Part shown: in pieces, positions 24,466 to 32,362 of the stretch
Position numbering within the stretch: position 1 is the stretch's first letter
Layout: every line of letters starts with the position of its first letter
NCBI GenBank assembly: GCA_038239005.1
Contig: JBBSFE010000022.1
Location: 1-62,786 of the forward strand
DNA: 62,786 bases
Reading direction: 5' to 3'
DNA from: DASXHD01 sp038239005
Lineage (GTDB): Bacteria; Myxococcota_A; Polyangia; Polyangiales; Polyangiaceae
Translations under genes and position numbers: made by a program
Notes under the pieces: model-generated
Database searches by the model: none
The model's input: the letters and a program-made list of their open reading frames with translations, nothing else
Told to the model about the DNA's origin: nothing

Positions 24466-25244
24466 TCGTCGTCCTCATCGTCGCTATCATCGTCGTCGTC
24501 ATCGCCGCTCCCGGCGCGTTTGGGCTTTCCGCCGCTGGCGCCGTGCGCGATCACATCGGCGAGCCTCGTTTTCATGCGTCGCTCGATCTCGAAGCGAACG
24601 CTCTTCTCCGAGCCGAGTGACACTTCCGGGAGCCAGTAATAAAGAACGCGACTCTTCGCGCGCGCCTCGCGACGAACGAACGCCTCGCCATCGACGACGA
24701 TGCGCTCACCCGCGTTTGCAAGGCACTTCGCGCACAGGCACGGTAGCGGTCCTTTTTCGTGCGCGTTGAGGTGATAAATCTTTTCGACGGCCGCGACCTC
24801 TGCAGAAGCTGCCGCAGCAGGCGGAGTCGCGCCGGGAACGCACACGGAGAGGAGAAGCGCGACGTCTGCGTCGGTCAGCGTGCGCGGCGTTTGAAGCGAC
24901 ATGCCGAGCTTGCCCTTCTCGGCCGTGATGCCCGTGCCCGTGGCGAAACGAATTTTGCTTTTGAGCTTCGTGATGTCGAGGATCGGGGTGCTGTTCGCAG
25001 TTGCCGTCCAGCCGGTGGGCACGCCTTTCACATCGCGGAGGAGCGCGATGAGCCAAAGCGCTTCATTCGGTGGACGCACGGTGACGAGAAACAAATGCCC
25101 GCCACCCGCGAGCGGCTTGAGCGACGCATGCGTGCTCTTGTAAAGCGCGGTTGGCCAGACGCCGCCGAGCCCGAGCACTTTGCCCGCCGCTCGCGCCTCA
25201 CTCTCGAAGACCTTTTTGGAAACGACCGCGAAGACGCTCGCCAC
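24462..25244 (-). CDS. unknown protein with CxC-xx-C motif and acidic tail
   Basis: 260 residues from a GTG at 25244. An ATG at 25283 is possible but would overlap the divergent gene's own start codon. The N-terminal domain has VFAVVSKKVFESEARAAG, ALYKSTHASLKPLAGGGHLFLVTVRPP and WLIALLRDVKGVPTGW, ending in the basic-acidic DITKLKSKIRFATGTGI. Then comes a likely metal or nucleic-acid site, CLCAKCLANAGERIVVDGEAFVRRE, and a tail of GDDDDDDSDDEDDE. It is translationally coupled to the HEAT/aldo-keto gene (ATGA overlap, 24462-24465). The family is not named to my knowledge. The acidic tail and Cys motif suggest a protein- or nucleic-acid-interaction role. Confidence 0.75.
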   Translation of the reverse strand: MASVFAVVSKKVFESEARAAGKVLGLGGVWPTALYKSTHASLKPLAGGGHLFLVTVRPPNEALWLIALLRDVKGVPTGWTATANSTPILDITKLKSKIRFATGTGITAEKGKLGMSLQTPRTLTDADVALLLSVCVPGATPPAAAASAEVAAVEKIYHLNAHEKGPLPCLCAKCLANAGERIVVDGEAFVRREARAKSRVLYYWLPEVSLGSEKSVRFEIERRMKTRLADVIAHGASGGKPKRAGSGDDDDDDSDDEDDE

Positions 25245-25281
25245 GTCCCGAACCTTATCAGAGCGTATTATCGAACGCGTC

Positions 25282-28200
25282 ATGCTCGTGTGGACGGCGG
25301 AAGCGCGGAAACAGCTCGTCCCGCGCTCTCGCGCAGGCGCGAAACCGGTCAAGCGTCCGGCCGTCGGTGCTGCGTGGGGATCGGTGCGACAAGCGCTGCG
25401 ACACCACGACACGGTTGCGAGCACGTTCGTTCAGGCGCGAAAGCGCGCGGACCCGCCGTTCGACGAGTGGATGGAAAAAGCGGAGACGATCGCGCGAACG
25501 CCGACGATGTCGAGCTTCGACGACCCGAACGTCGCCGCGGTGTTTGCCGTGTTGATGGCGAAACACCTCGACCACGCGCTCGTCACGTCGATTTATCCGC
25601 GGCAGCGAGGCATCGTGTTCGCGTTCGAGGTCGCGCTGCGCATGCTGGAGATGGGCGCGACGGGGCGTCCTTGGTACGCGCACGTGCGGACCACGCCGCC
25701 CGAGCCGGAGCCCTCGTGGCGCGCGACGCTTCTCGCAGAGCCCGATGCGATACGTGCACAATGCATCGATGTAGGAACGCAGTTATGGCCGACCGCATCG
25801 CTCGCACAGAAGACGACGATTGCGTACGCGCTCTTCGAACGCACCGACTGGGCCGCGGAGGTGTGCCGCGATGCCGCTTCGGCCGGTGGCATGCCGCACG
25901 AGATGCTCTACCCACTCGTGACCGACAAGGACGTCGCATGCGACCTCGCGCGCAAACGCACGAAGCCTCGAAGCTTGCTCGAGCTCGTTGTGACGTTTGG
26001 TGAAGACGTGCTGCCGCTCCTTCTCGAGATCGCTCGTGCGCCACGCGACAACGACGCACGACATCTCTCCGAAGCGCTCGCGCAGTTCGATGATCCTCGC
26101 GCGGCGGAAGCGCTCGCGCCGCTCGTGAAGTACGCCATCGCGCGGCCTTACGTTCAGGCTTATTTTGGACGGTATCCGCGTTTTTCGGGGGCGCTCGCGC
26201 CCATCGGCTCGAAGATCGCGCGAGAGGTTCACGCCGGTGCGAAGCGCGCAGAGAGCGCAACCGACGGCGCCACGGCGACGCCAGGTGAGCTGCCGCCGAT
26301 TTTCCGCGCACCACCTTGGCTCGAAAAGACGCGACCGAGGCGCCTGAAGATCACGCTCTCAGTAACCCCGATCGAACGACCGATCACCGTGACGTGGCAA
26401 ACCGGAGAGCGCGTGCAAGCGCTCATGACGGGACGAGATCACGCTTACGCGACGTCGTCCGCATCCGCCGATACGATCGCAACGCACGCGCTGCGGCTCG
26501 CGCAAGGTCGCTCCGTTGGGTTCTTCGTATTCAGTCGTGAGCGATTGCCGGACTCTTCCACGCTCGCCGCGTGGAACGCCGGCGCGCTCACCGACGATGC
26601 ACCCGCGCCGGAGCGTTTGCGCTACGCGATGGCGAGATTCGGAGACAGCGGGCTCGATGGGCTCGTGAAGTTCGTCGACACGCTCGAGCATCAACGTGGC
26701 GACCTCTCGTTTTTGTTGCGCGTCGGCACGCCGCGCATCGCGCTCGGTATGGCGAAGCTTCGAGGTCGCGTGCGCGGCCTTAGCACCGAGAAGACCGACT
26801 CGCGCTGGCGGCTCGCGTGGCAGTGGCTTCGGCGGAATGCTGCGGTCGCCGTGCTCGGCCTCGTGCCCGCTGCCTTCCGCGACGACACGCGCGACGACGC
26901 CGTGAGCGTTCTCGTTCTTCTCGCCACGGCCGGCACCGATGTGATTCGGCTGGCTGCGCCCTACGGGAGCGACGTGAAGGCGGCGCTCGAAAAGTTACTC
27001 GCCTACGACGCCACATACGACGCGCCACGGAAACCCCCGACGCTCGGCGTTGCTTGGAACGCGATGACGCTCACGCGGCCCGTGACGAGCGCGGGCAAGC
27101 TCTTGCCACTCGAAGCCGTCGACACCATCGGTGCGATGCTGTCGTTCACGGCGATCGAGCCGCCGTATGCCGGCATCCAAATCGTCAAGGCGCTGTGCAC
27201 GCCACGCAGTCTTGCCGAGCTCTCGTGGGATGCCGCGCGAAGTTGGGAGCACGCTGGGCACAAGCGGCGCGAGCAGTGGATGCTCATGTCGCTCGTGCAT
27301 TTCGCCGATGACGAAGTCGTGCGGCGCATGACTCCTGGCATTCGCGAAGACTTCGCCGTCGACGTGCTCGAGCGTATGGAGAGCACGACCGCGCTGATGG
27401 AGCTCTTGACGATCAGCGGCCGCGCAGCCGCCGCTGGCAACACGAAGCTCGCCGAACGTGTCGAAGCGATCCTCGAGCGCGCGGCTTGCCTTCGCGGTCT
27501 CGACAAGGACGAGCTCGAAGAAGAGCTCGCGCCGGTGAAGCCACTCGAGCACGACGGCACGGTGTCGCTCGATTTCGGCACGCGGAAGCTGCGCGTCGGT
27601 TTCGACGAGCACCTCGAGCCGTACGTCATCCAAGAAGGACATCGCGTTCGCGCGCTCGCTCCGACGCGTGCCGGCGATGACGTCGCCAAAGCGCTGCGCG
27701 CGAAAGAGCTGTGGCGCGATCTGAAAGAAGACGTCGCCGTGCTCGCTGGGCGCCGCATCGCGGGCCTCAAACGCGCGATGAGCAGCGGCCGCACATGGAC
27801 AGCCGCGCGATTTCATCGCGTGTGGATCGACAACGGCCTGATGAAGCACCTCGCGCGCGGCATCGTCTGGTCCGATGCCACGTCGTCGTTCCGTGTCGCC
27901 GAGGACGGCTCGCTATCGACCTCGACCGACGCCGCATTCACGCTCGCACCCGACGCGACGGTGGTCGTGCTCCACCCGCTTCGCGCACGCGAGGACGAGA
28001 TCCACCGATGGCGCGCGATCTTCGCGGACTATCGCATCATCCAACCTTTCGCTCAGCTCGAACGCGTGCCGCTTCCGCAACCTTCCGGCGAGCGCGTACC
28101 CGTGTCGTTCATCGGCGGAACGGCGAGCGAGCTCACCGCACGCGTTTTGGCGCGCGGCTTCAAACGCGCGCCGCATGTCGCGGGCAAGTCGAGCTTCAGG

Positions 28201-28371
28201 CGCGAGCTCACGGCCGAGGGTGCCATCCGCATCGAGTTCGGCGGCTCGACCGGCGGGCCTGTGCAAGACGTCGAGATCGTCTTCGTCGGCACGAATCTCG
28301 ACCTGATCGAGATCGCCGACATCATCGACGACCTCCAGAGCTCCGCGCCAAGCAGCCTCCGCACTATTTGA
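25282..28371 (+). CDS. DUF4132-containing giant protein (HEAT-like)
   Basis: 1029 residues from the ATG at 25282. Homology with the second copy at 32363-35731 (MLVWTAEA versus MIVWTKDA) supports that start. The long middle is helical and repeat-like (LLLEIARAPRDNDARHLSEALAQFDDPRAAEAL, DDEVVRRM). The C-terminal ~300 residues fit DUF4132: RKLRVGFDEHLEPYVIQEGHRVR, RTWTAARFHRVWIDNGLMKHLARGIVW, FRVAEDGSLS, HPLRAREDEIHRWRAIFADYRIIQPFAQLERVPL and a final IEFVGTNLDLIEIADII-like end. DUF4132 proteins often accompany WGR/PARP-like or MolR proteins; function is unknown. It is divergent from the operon leading to the retron, with start codons only 37 bp apart. Confidence 0.88.
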   Translation: MLVWTAEARKQLVPRSRAGAKPVKRPAVGAAWGSVRQALRHHDTVASTFVQARKRADPPFDEWMEKAETIARTPTMSSFDDPNVAAVFAVLMAKHLDHALVTSIYPRQRGIVFAFEVALRMLEMGATGRPWYAHVRTTPPEPEPSWRATLLAEPDAIRAQCIDVGTQLWPTASLAQKTTIAYALFERTDWAAEVCRDAASAGGMPHEMLYPLVTDKDVACDLARKRTKPRSLLELVVTFGEDVLPLLLEIARAPRDNDARHLSEALAQFDDPRAAEALAPLVKYAIARPYVQAYFGRYPRFSGALAPIGSKIAREVHAGAKRAESATDGATATPGELPPIFRAPPWLEKTRPRRLKITLSVTPIERPITVTWQTGERVQALMTGRDHAYATSSASADTIATHALRLAQGRSVGFFVFSRERLPDSSTLAAWNAGALTDDAPAPERLRYAMARFGDSGLDGLVKFVDTLEHQRGDLSFLLRVGTPRIALGMAKLRGRVRGLSTEKTDSRWRLAWQWLRRNAAVAVLGLVPAAFRDDTRDDAVSVLVLLATAGTDVIRLAAPYGSDVKAALEKLLAYDATYDAPRKPPTLGVAWNAMTLTRPVTSAGKLLPLEAVDTIGAMLSFTAIEPPYAGIQIVKALCTPRSLAELSWDAARSWEHAGHKRREQWMLMSLVHFADDEVVRRMTPGIREDFAVDVLERMESTTALMELLTISGRAAAAGNTKLAERVEAILERAACLRGLDKDELEEELAPVKPLEHDGTVSLDFGTRKLRVGFDEHLEPYVIQEGHRVRALAPTRAGDDVAKALRAKELWRDLKEDVAVLAGRRIAGLKRAMSSGRTWTAARFHRVWIDNGLMKHLARGIVWSDATSSFRVAEDGSLSTSTDAAFTLAPDATVVVLHPLRAREDEIHRWRAIFADYRIIQPFAQLERVPLPQPSGERVPVSFIGGTASELTARVLARGFKRAPHVAGKSSFRRELTAEGAIRIEFGGSTGGPVQDVEIVFVGTNLDLIEIADIIDDLQSSAPSSLRTI

Positions 28372-28848
28372 GGCGCGCGACGGCCCTGCCGAGCTTGTCG
28401 AGCTCGCTCTCCCAACCCGCGGCCATGCGCTGTGTCCACGTATCATCGTGCATCGGCGCGAGCGTGAGCGTCATGCGAACGCCGTTCGCGACTTCTACGA
28501 AGTCGACGCGCGTTGCCGTCTCGTAAGGGGCGACGCCCGGAATGAAATCCGCGAGGTTCAAATAATCTAGCCGCACGTGTGGCGTGACCTCGACGTACTG
28601 ATGCGGGTCTTCGTCGTGGTCGGCATGCCGGCGTTCTTCATGAACGCAATCTGCGGCTCGGCGATTGCGGTCATCGCGTAATAGAGCTGGCCGCCCGCGC
28701 GAAGATCGAGCTCGATCACTTTCACCTCGAAGCCATCAGGACCCCACCACGACTCGATGCCGTCTTTGGTGGTCCACAAGTCCCAGACTTCCGCGAGGGA
28801 TGCGTCGTAGGTGCGTTCGAGAACGATGGTCTTCTTTTGATCGGGCAT
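28364..28848 (-). pseudogene. SRPBCC/AHSA1-domain protein, frameshifted
   Basis: The ATG at 28848 gives MPDQKKTIVLERTYDAS and VWDLWTTKDGIESWWGPDGF, the standard N-terminal half of an AHSA1/SRPBCC protein. At about 28620 the frame breaks. The continuation is in the next frame (DHDEDPHQYVEVTPHVRLDYL, FIPGVAPYETATRVDF, MTLTLAPMHDDTWTQRMAAGWESEL) and ends at 28364. One missing base (atgcc-N-gaccac) explains it. Intact, it is a ~161-residue hydrophobic-pocket protein coupled to the ArsR regulator by a 1-base overlap, the usual arrangement. Its end overlaps the DUF4132 3' end by 8 bp. Confidence 0.8.
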
Positions 28849-29174
28849 CACTTCTTCTCCTTGCGTCGACGAACGAGCGCGTTCCCGAAACGATCGAGAC
28901 GCGCTTCCCAAAGCGTGCGGTATGCGCTCAGCCATGCATCAAGCTCGCGGAATGGCTCGGCGCGGAGCGAATAGAAGCGTTGCGCACCGGCTGCGCGCAC
29001 ATGGACGAAGCCGGCTTCGTGGAGGATGCGTAAATGGCGCGAGACGCCCGACTGATGAATGCCTGCGAGGTCGACGATGTCGTTCACGGGGCGCTCGCCG
29101 CCACGAAGCATCTCGACAATGCCGCGCCGCGTGGGATCGGCCAGAATTTCGAACGCTTCGGAATGCATGTTCAT
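28848..29174 (-). CDS. ArsR-family winged-helix regulator
   Basis: 108 residues from the ATG at 29174 (29168 is also possible). The winged helix reads HSEAFEILADPTRRGIVEMLRGGERPVNDIVDLAGIHQSGVSRHLRILHEAGFVHVRAAGAQRFYSL, typical of the ArsR subgroup that precedes SRPBCC genes. No metal-binding CxC is present, so it is probably not a metal sensor. It is autoregulated if the palindrome over its -10 box (29173-29184) is the operator. It is cotranscribed with the SRPBCC gene. Confidence 0.92.
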   Translation of the reverse strand: MNMHSEAFEILADPTRRGIVEMLRGGERPVNDIVDLAGIHQSGVSRHLRILHEAGFVHVRAAGAQRFYSLRAEPFRELDAWLSAYRTLWEARLDRFGNALVRRRKEKK

Positions 29175-29207
29175 ACATATGTATAGATACGCATATTCTC
29201 GCGTCAA
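29173..29207 (-). promoter_or_regulatory. sigma-70-like promoter with overlapping operator palindrome
   Basis: On the minus strand, TTGACG (29207-29202) and TATACA (29185-29180) are separated by 16 bp, a near-consensus -35/-10 pair. The 12-bp palindrome atacatatgtat (29173-29184) covers the -10 and touches the ATG at 29174. Transcription would start almost at the start codon, so the ArsR mRNA is probably leaderless or has a very short leader. Repressor binding there would block RNA polymerase. Confidence 0.65.
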
Positions 29208-29234
29208 GCGCGGAGCGCGCTATAAAGCGTTGCC

Positions 29235-29771
29235 ATGCGTTTTGGCGCCGCATTCCTTATTTCGGTCGTTGCGTGCTCGGCGTCGAACGTCGACGTGAGC
29301 AGCGACGCCAGCGATGACGGCGCAGTCGACAGTGCCGCGCCCATCGACGCTCAAGGCGCAGATGCGAACGACGCGAACGCGAGCGACGCGAGTGCTGGAT
29401 GCTTCGTGAGCAGCTGGGGCGTGTTCGGCTCGTGCGTGTCGACGTCGGCGTGTGCCGCGCTCGCAGACCACGTGTCCACACCCGGATATTGCCCTGGCCC
29501 CGCGAGCATCGAATGCTGCACGAGCGCGCCGAACGTCGCGGACGACCCTCCCGTGCCCCAAGGCTGGAAGCTGATGCAGCAAGCCGACGTGACACCCGCC
29601 ATGACCGCGTGGGCCGTCGCCATCTTGAAGGACGGAACGACCTACCCAATGTTCTCGACGACGACGCAGACGTTCGGCACGCTCACCGTGCTTGCGCGCG
29701 TCGAATGGCATCCACCCGATTTCCAAAACGGCGTCGTCCATCGCGGCGTGACTCTGTACGAGCCGGCCTGA
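29235..29771 (+). CDS. lipoprotein, unknown function
   Basis: 178 residues. A short signal ends with lipobox SVVAC15, then an Asp/Ala/Ser-rich linker (SSDASDDGAVDS, ANDANASDAS). The mature domain has Cys pairs (GCFVSSWGVFGSCVSTSACAALAD, SIECCTS) and a C-terminal beta-rich part (GWKLMQQADVTPAMTAWAV, FGTLTVLARVEWHPPDF). It has no recognised family. It is divergent from the ArsR gene, sharing about 60 bp of control region. Confidence 0.75.
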   Translation: MRFGAAFLISVVACSASNVDVSSDASDDGAVDSAAPIDAQGADANDANASDASAGCFVSSWGVFGSCVSTSACAALADHVSTPGYCPGPASIECCTSAPNVADDPPVPQGWKLMQQADVTPAMTAWAVAILKDGTTYPMFSTTTQTFGTLTVLARVEWHPPDFQNGVVHRGVTLYEPA

Positions 29772-29854
29772 CGCCCGTGGCACACCCTGACATCGCTTGA
29801 GTCCCCAAAACCCGCCATTTTGCGTTGGATCGAAGCGTGCTTTGTGAGAGCCGC

Positions 29855-31156
29855 ATGCGCACTCTTCGGAAGCTTCAAACACTCTTCGCGACGGCTCTCG
29901 GTGTCACGGCATGCGGGCCCGGCAGCGTCGATCACTCCGGGCTCGGTGAAGACGTTTGCTTGGGAGCCGTCACCTACGACCCACTCGCCGGGGTGACGCC
30001 CGCAACACATGTAGACTACATGGAGTTGCGCCAGGTCTATGGGAGCGGTACGTCGGCCACCGTCGCATCGAAGTCGGGGACGCCCTGCGCGACGGCGACG
30101 GACGCAGCCACGTGCAATGCGAACCTCACCGCGCTCGCAGCAAGCGGCTGGAGGGTGAACTTCGGCGGCGGGCTCGCTCCGATGGTCACGGAGTACATCG
30201 CGTACACCCGCGGTGACGAAGTCGGCACGATCGCGAGCTACGACGCGCTCAAAACATTTCTCGCACCGATTGACGACGTGCACGATGCGGCGTTGCTCGT
30301 CTCGCAGAACCCGGATCAGCAATTCCGAATCGCTTGCGGCCCGCACACGGGAGGCGCGGTCGGCGGCGCATTCGAGATCGTCGCCGAAACCGGCGATACG
30401 TGCGGCCAAGGGACGCACGTCGATCAAGTGCTCGTGCTCGTTTCGTCCACGGGTGACGCGACCATCGCACAGGACGTCGTCATCGAAGACGGCAACCCAA
30501 ACTGCGTCAGCGGCCGGCGACCTACGGGCCTCCTGCGCAGCGCGCATCGATCGCGGAGTGACGTCGGAGGCTTCTTCGCCGAGAGTGCGCGGCTCGAGGC
30601 CGCATCGGTGTTCGCGTTCGAAACGCTCGCCCGTGAGCTTCGCGCGCACGGTGCGGCGGCGCATTTGATTCGCGCAGCCGAGCGTGCGCGTGCCGACGAA
30701 GTTCGCCACGCACGCGTTGCAGGCGCAATCGCCCGACGCCATGGTGCGGAGCCCGAGGCTGTCGTCGTCGAGCAGCGTGCGGTGCGAAGCTTGTTCGAAA
30801 TAGCGCTCGAGAACATGCTCGAAGGTTGCGTGCGCGAAACGTATGGCGCGCTCGTCGCCCTGCACCAAAGCGCACACGCGAAAGACGCGCGCGTGGCCGC
30901 AGCGATGCGCCGAATCGCACGCGACGAGACGCGCCACGCCGCGCTCGCGTGGGACGTCGCCGCATGGCTCGACTCGCGACTCACCGAAGAGGAGCGCTCG
31001 AAAATCGTGGATGCGCGCACGGAAGCGTCATCGACGTTGCGCGGTCAGCTCACCGTGCCGGTCACGCCCGAGCTCACGACGATCGCAGGCCTTCCCGCCG
31101 CGCGCGACGCACTCGCGATGTTCGATTCGATCGCGCCCGCGCTTTGGGCTGCGTGA
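29855..31156 (+). CDS. lipoprotein with C-terminal ferritin-like domain
   Basis: 433 residues from the ATG at 29855. The signal ends at GVTACG. The first ~220 residues are an extracellular-type domain with several Cys. From ~225 comes a four-helix ferritin-like bundle: EAASVFAFETLARELRAHG, ADEVRHARVAGAIARRHG, CVRETYGALVALHQSAH and RDETRHAALAWDVAAWL. These give two E-x-x-H pairs plus single Glu residues, the usual di-iron ligand set. A lipid-anchored periplasmic ferritin-like protein is unusual. Its stop is adjacent to that of the convergent ferritin-like gene. Confidence 0.85.
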   Translation: MRTLRKLQTLFATALGVTACGPGSVDHSGLGEDVCLGAVTYDPLAGVTPATHVDYMELRQVYGSGTSATVASKSGTPCATATDAATCNANLTALAASGWRVNFGGGLAPMVTEYIAYTRGDEVGTIASYDALKTFLAPIDDVHDAALLVSQNPDQQFRIACGPHTGGAVGGAFEIVAETGDTCGQGTHVDQVLVLVSSTGDATIAQDVVIEDGNPNCVSGRRPTGLLRSAHRSRSDVGGFFAESARLEAASVFAFETLARELRAHGAAAHLIRAAERARADEVRHARVAGAIARRHGAEPEAVVVEQRAVRSLFEIALENMLEGCVRETYGALVALHQSAHAKDARVAAAMRRIARDETRHAALAWDVAAWLDSRLTEEERSKIVDARTEASSTLRGQLTVPVTPELTTIAGLPAARDALAMFDSIAPALWAA

Positions 31157-31996
31157 TCACTCGACGAGTCGCGCGACCTCTTCGTCATCGAGGACGATTC
31201 CGTGACGCGCAAGCGGACGCACGACGTTGGCTTTGACGGCTTCGCGTGCGAGCGCGCCGTATTCGGTCGACTCCATCCAGCCGAGTGCGCGCACGTCGTC
31301 GATGCGAAATCCTTCGGACGTGATGCCGTTTTCGACTTTGCTGCGCAAGCGCTGATAAATAGGCGCAAACGTAGCAAGCGCCGAGGTCGCAACGCTCGCA
31401 AGGCGTGCGCGCTCCGCATCGCCGAGATCGTCGTCGACGGCTTCGAGATACATCCACCCGAGCTGGCCGTGTGGCGCTTCGTCGTGCACGATGCGATCGA
31501 GAACCGCGCGCGTGAGCGGGTGCGTCGCCGACCGCAAGCTTCCGCCGAGCATGCGCACACTGAACGCCTCGCCGACGCAGCAAAGCCGCACGACGATCTC
31601 GCTCGTGAGCGCGAGAGGCGACAAGTCCGCACGCGATGGCGTCATCGCGAGGCGCGCGAAGTCGACGTCGTAGGGCGCACCACCACCGAGCTGCATGGCA
31701 ATGCGCGACGTGAGCTCGACGTGAAGCATTTCGTCGGCGATGAAGTCGCTCGCCATCGCGATGAGATCAACGGGTGCGCGCGAAGCGAGCATCGCCGAGA
31801 CGAGCTGTGCGAACGCAGCTGCCGTGCAGTATTCGTTGTACGCCGCTTCCGTCCACGAGATGCGCGCGCGCTCGACGAGCTTCGGCGGCATCTTGCTCGC
31901 ATCGAGCGAGCCCCACGGCATGTCGTCGATGCCGGGACGAATGCGACGAAAATATTTCTCCGCACCTTCGCCGTACCATTCGAGATCGAAACGCAC
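31157..31996 (-). CDS. ferritin-like di-iron protein
   Basis: 279 residues from a GTG at 31996. The helical bundle shows ligands in WTEAAYNEYCTAAAFAQLV, DFIADEMLHVELTSRIA, CCVGEAFSVRMLGG and RIVHDEAPHGQLGWMYLEAV (E-x-x-H twice). There is no signal peptide, so it is cytosolic. It forms an operon with the small lipoprotein at 32009 and the DUF4132 gene upstream. Function may be iron-dependent oxidation or iron handling; the substrate is unknown. Confidence 0.85.
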   Translation of the reverse strand: MRFDLEWYGEGAEKYFRRIRPGIDDMPWGSLDASKMPPKLVERARISWTEAAYNEYCTAAAFAQLVSAMLASRAPVDLIAMASDFIADEMLHVELTSRIAMQLGGGAPYDVDFARLAMTPSRADLSPLALTSEIVVRLCCVGEAFSVRMLGGSLRSATHPLTRAVLDRIVHDEAPHGQLGWMYLEAVDDDLGDAERARLASVATSALATFAPIYQRLRSKVENGITSEGFRIDDVRALGWMESTEYGALAREAVKANVVRPLARHGIVLDDEEVARLVE

Positions 31997-32008
31997 GAGG
32001 GTGAGTTC

Positions 32009-32335
32009 CTACCCGCCTTCGGCGGCGTCGGCAACCGCATCGGCGGCGTCGGCGGCGTCCGCGGCGGCATCGCTCGTCGTCGCGTCGCCTGCGCCGTCTT
32101 TTGCCGCGTCTTTGGAGGCGTCACCGAATTGCACGGTGGCATCGGCGTCTTCGCCGCCGTCGTCCAAGTTGCAAGGCTGCCCCGAGATGCCGTCCTTGTA
32201 CCCGCCGTCGTCGTAGTAGCAGCCCTTTGGATTCGCGTAGACCGTGGGCCCGCAGCCAAGCGCCAAGAGTGACGTCGTTGTCATAGCTCCGCACGCGAGA
32301 AGCAGTCGTTTCGTTCGTTTGCGATGCATGGCCAT
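32009..32335 (-). CDS. small lipoprotein with Asp/Ala tail
   Basis: 108 residues. A basic start and signal with lipobox LALGC are followed by a short Cys-containing segment (GCYYDDGGYKDGISGQPCNL) and a long low-complexity tail of Asp/Ala (DATVQFGDASKDAAKDG..., DAADAADAVADAAEGG). It sits 12 bp before the ferritin-like gene and 27 bp after the DUF4132 gene, in one operon. Function is unknown; the tail is probably a flexible surface spacer. Confidence 0.75.
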   Translation of the reverse strand: MAMHRKRTKRLLLACGAMTTTSLLALGCGPTVYANPKGCYYDDGGYKDGISGQPCNLDDGGEDADATVQFGDASKDAAKDGAGDATTSDAAADAADAADAVADAAEGG

Positions 32336-32362
32336 GAATCCCTGCAGAGACCGTGCCTCCGT

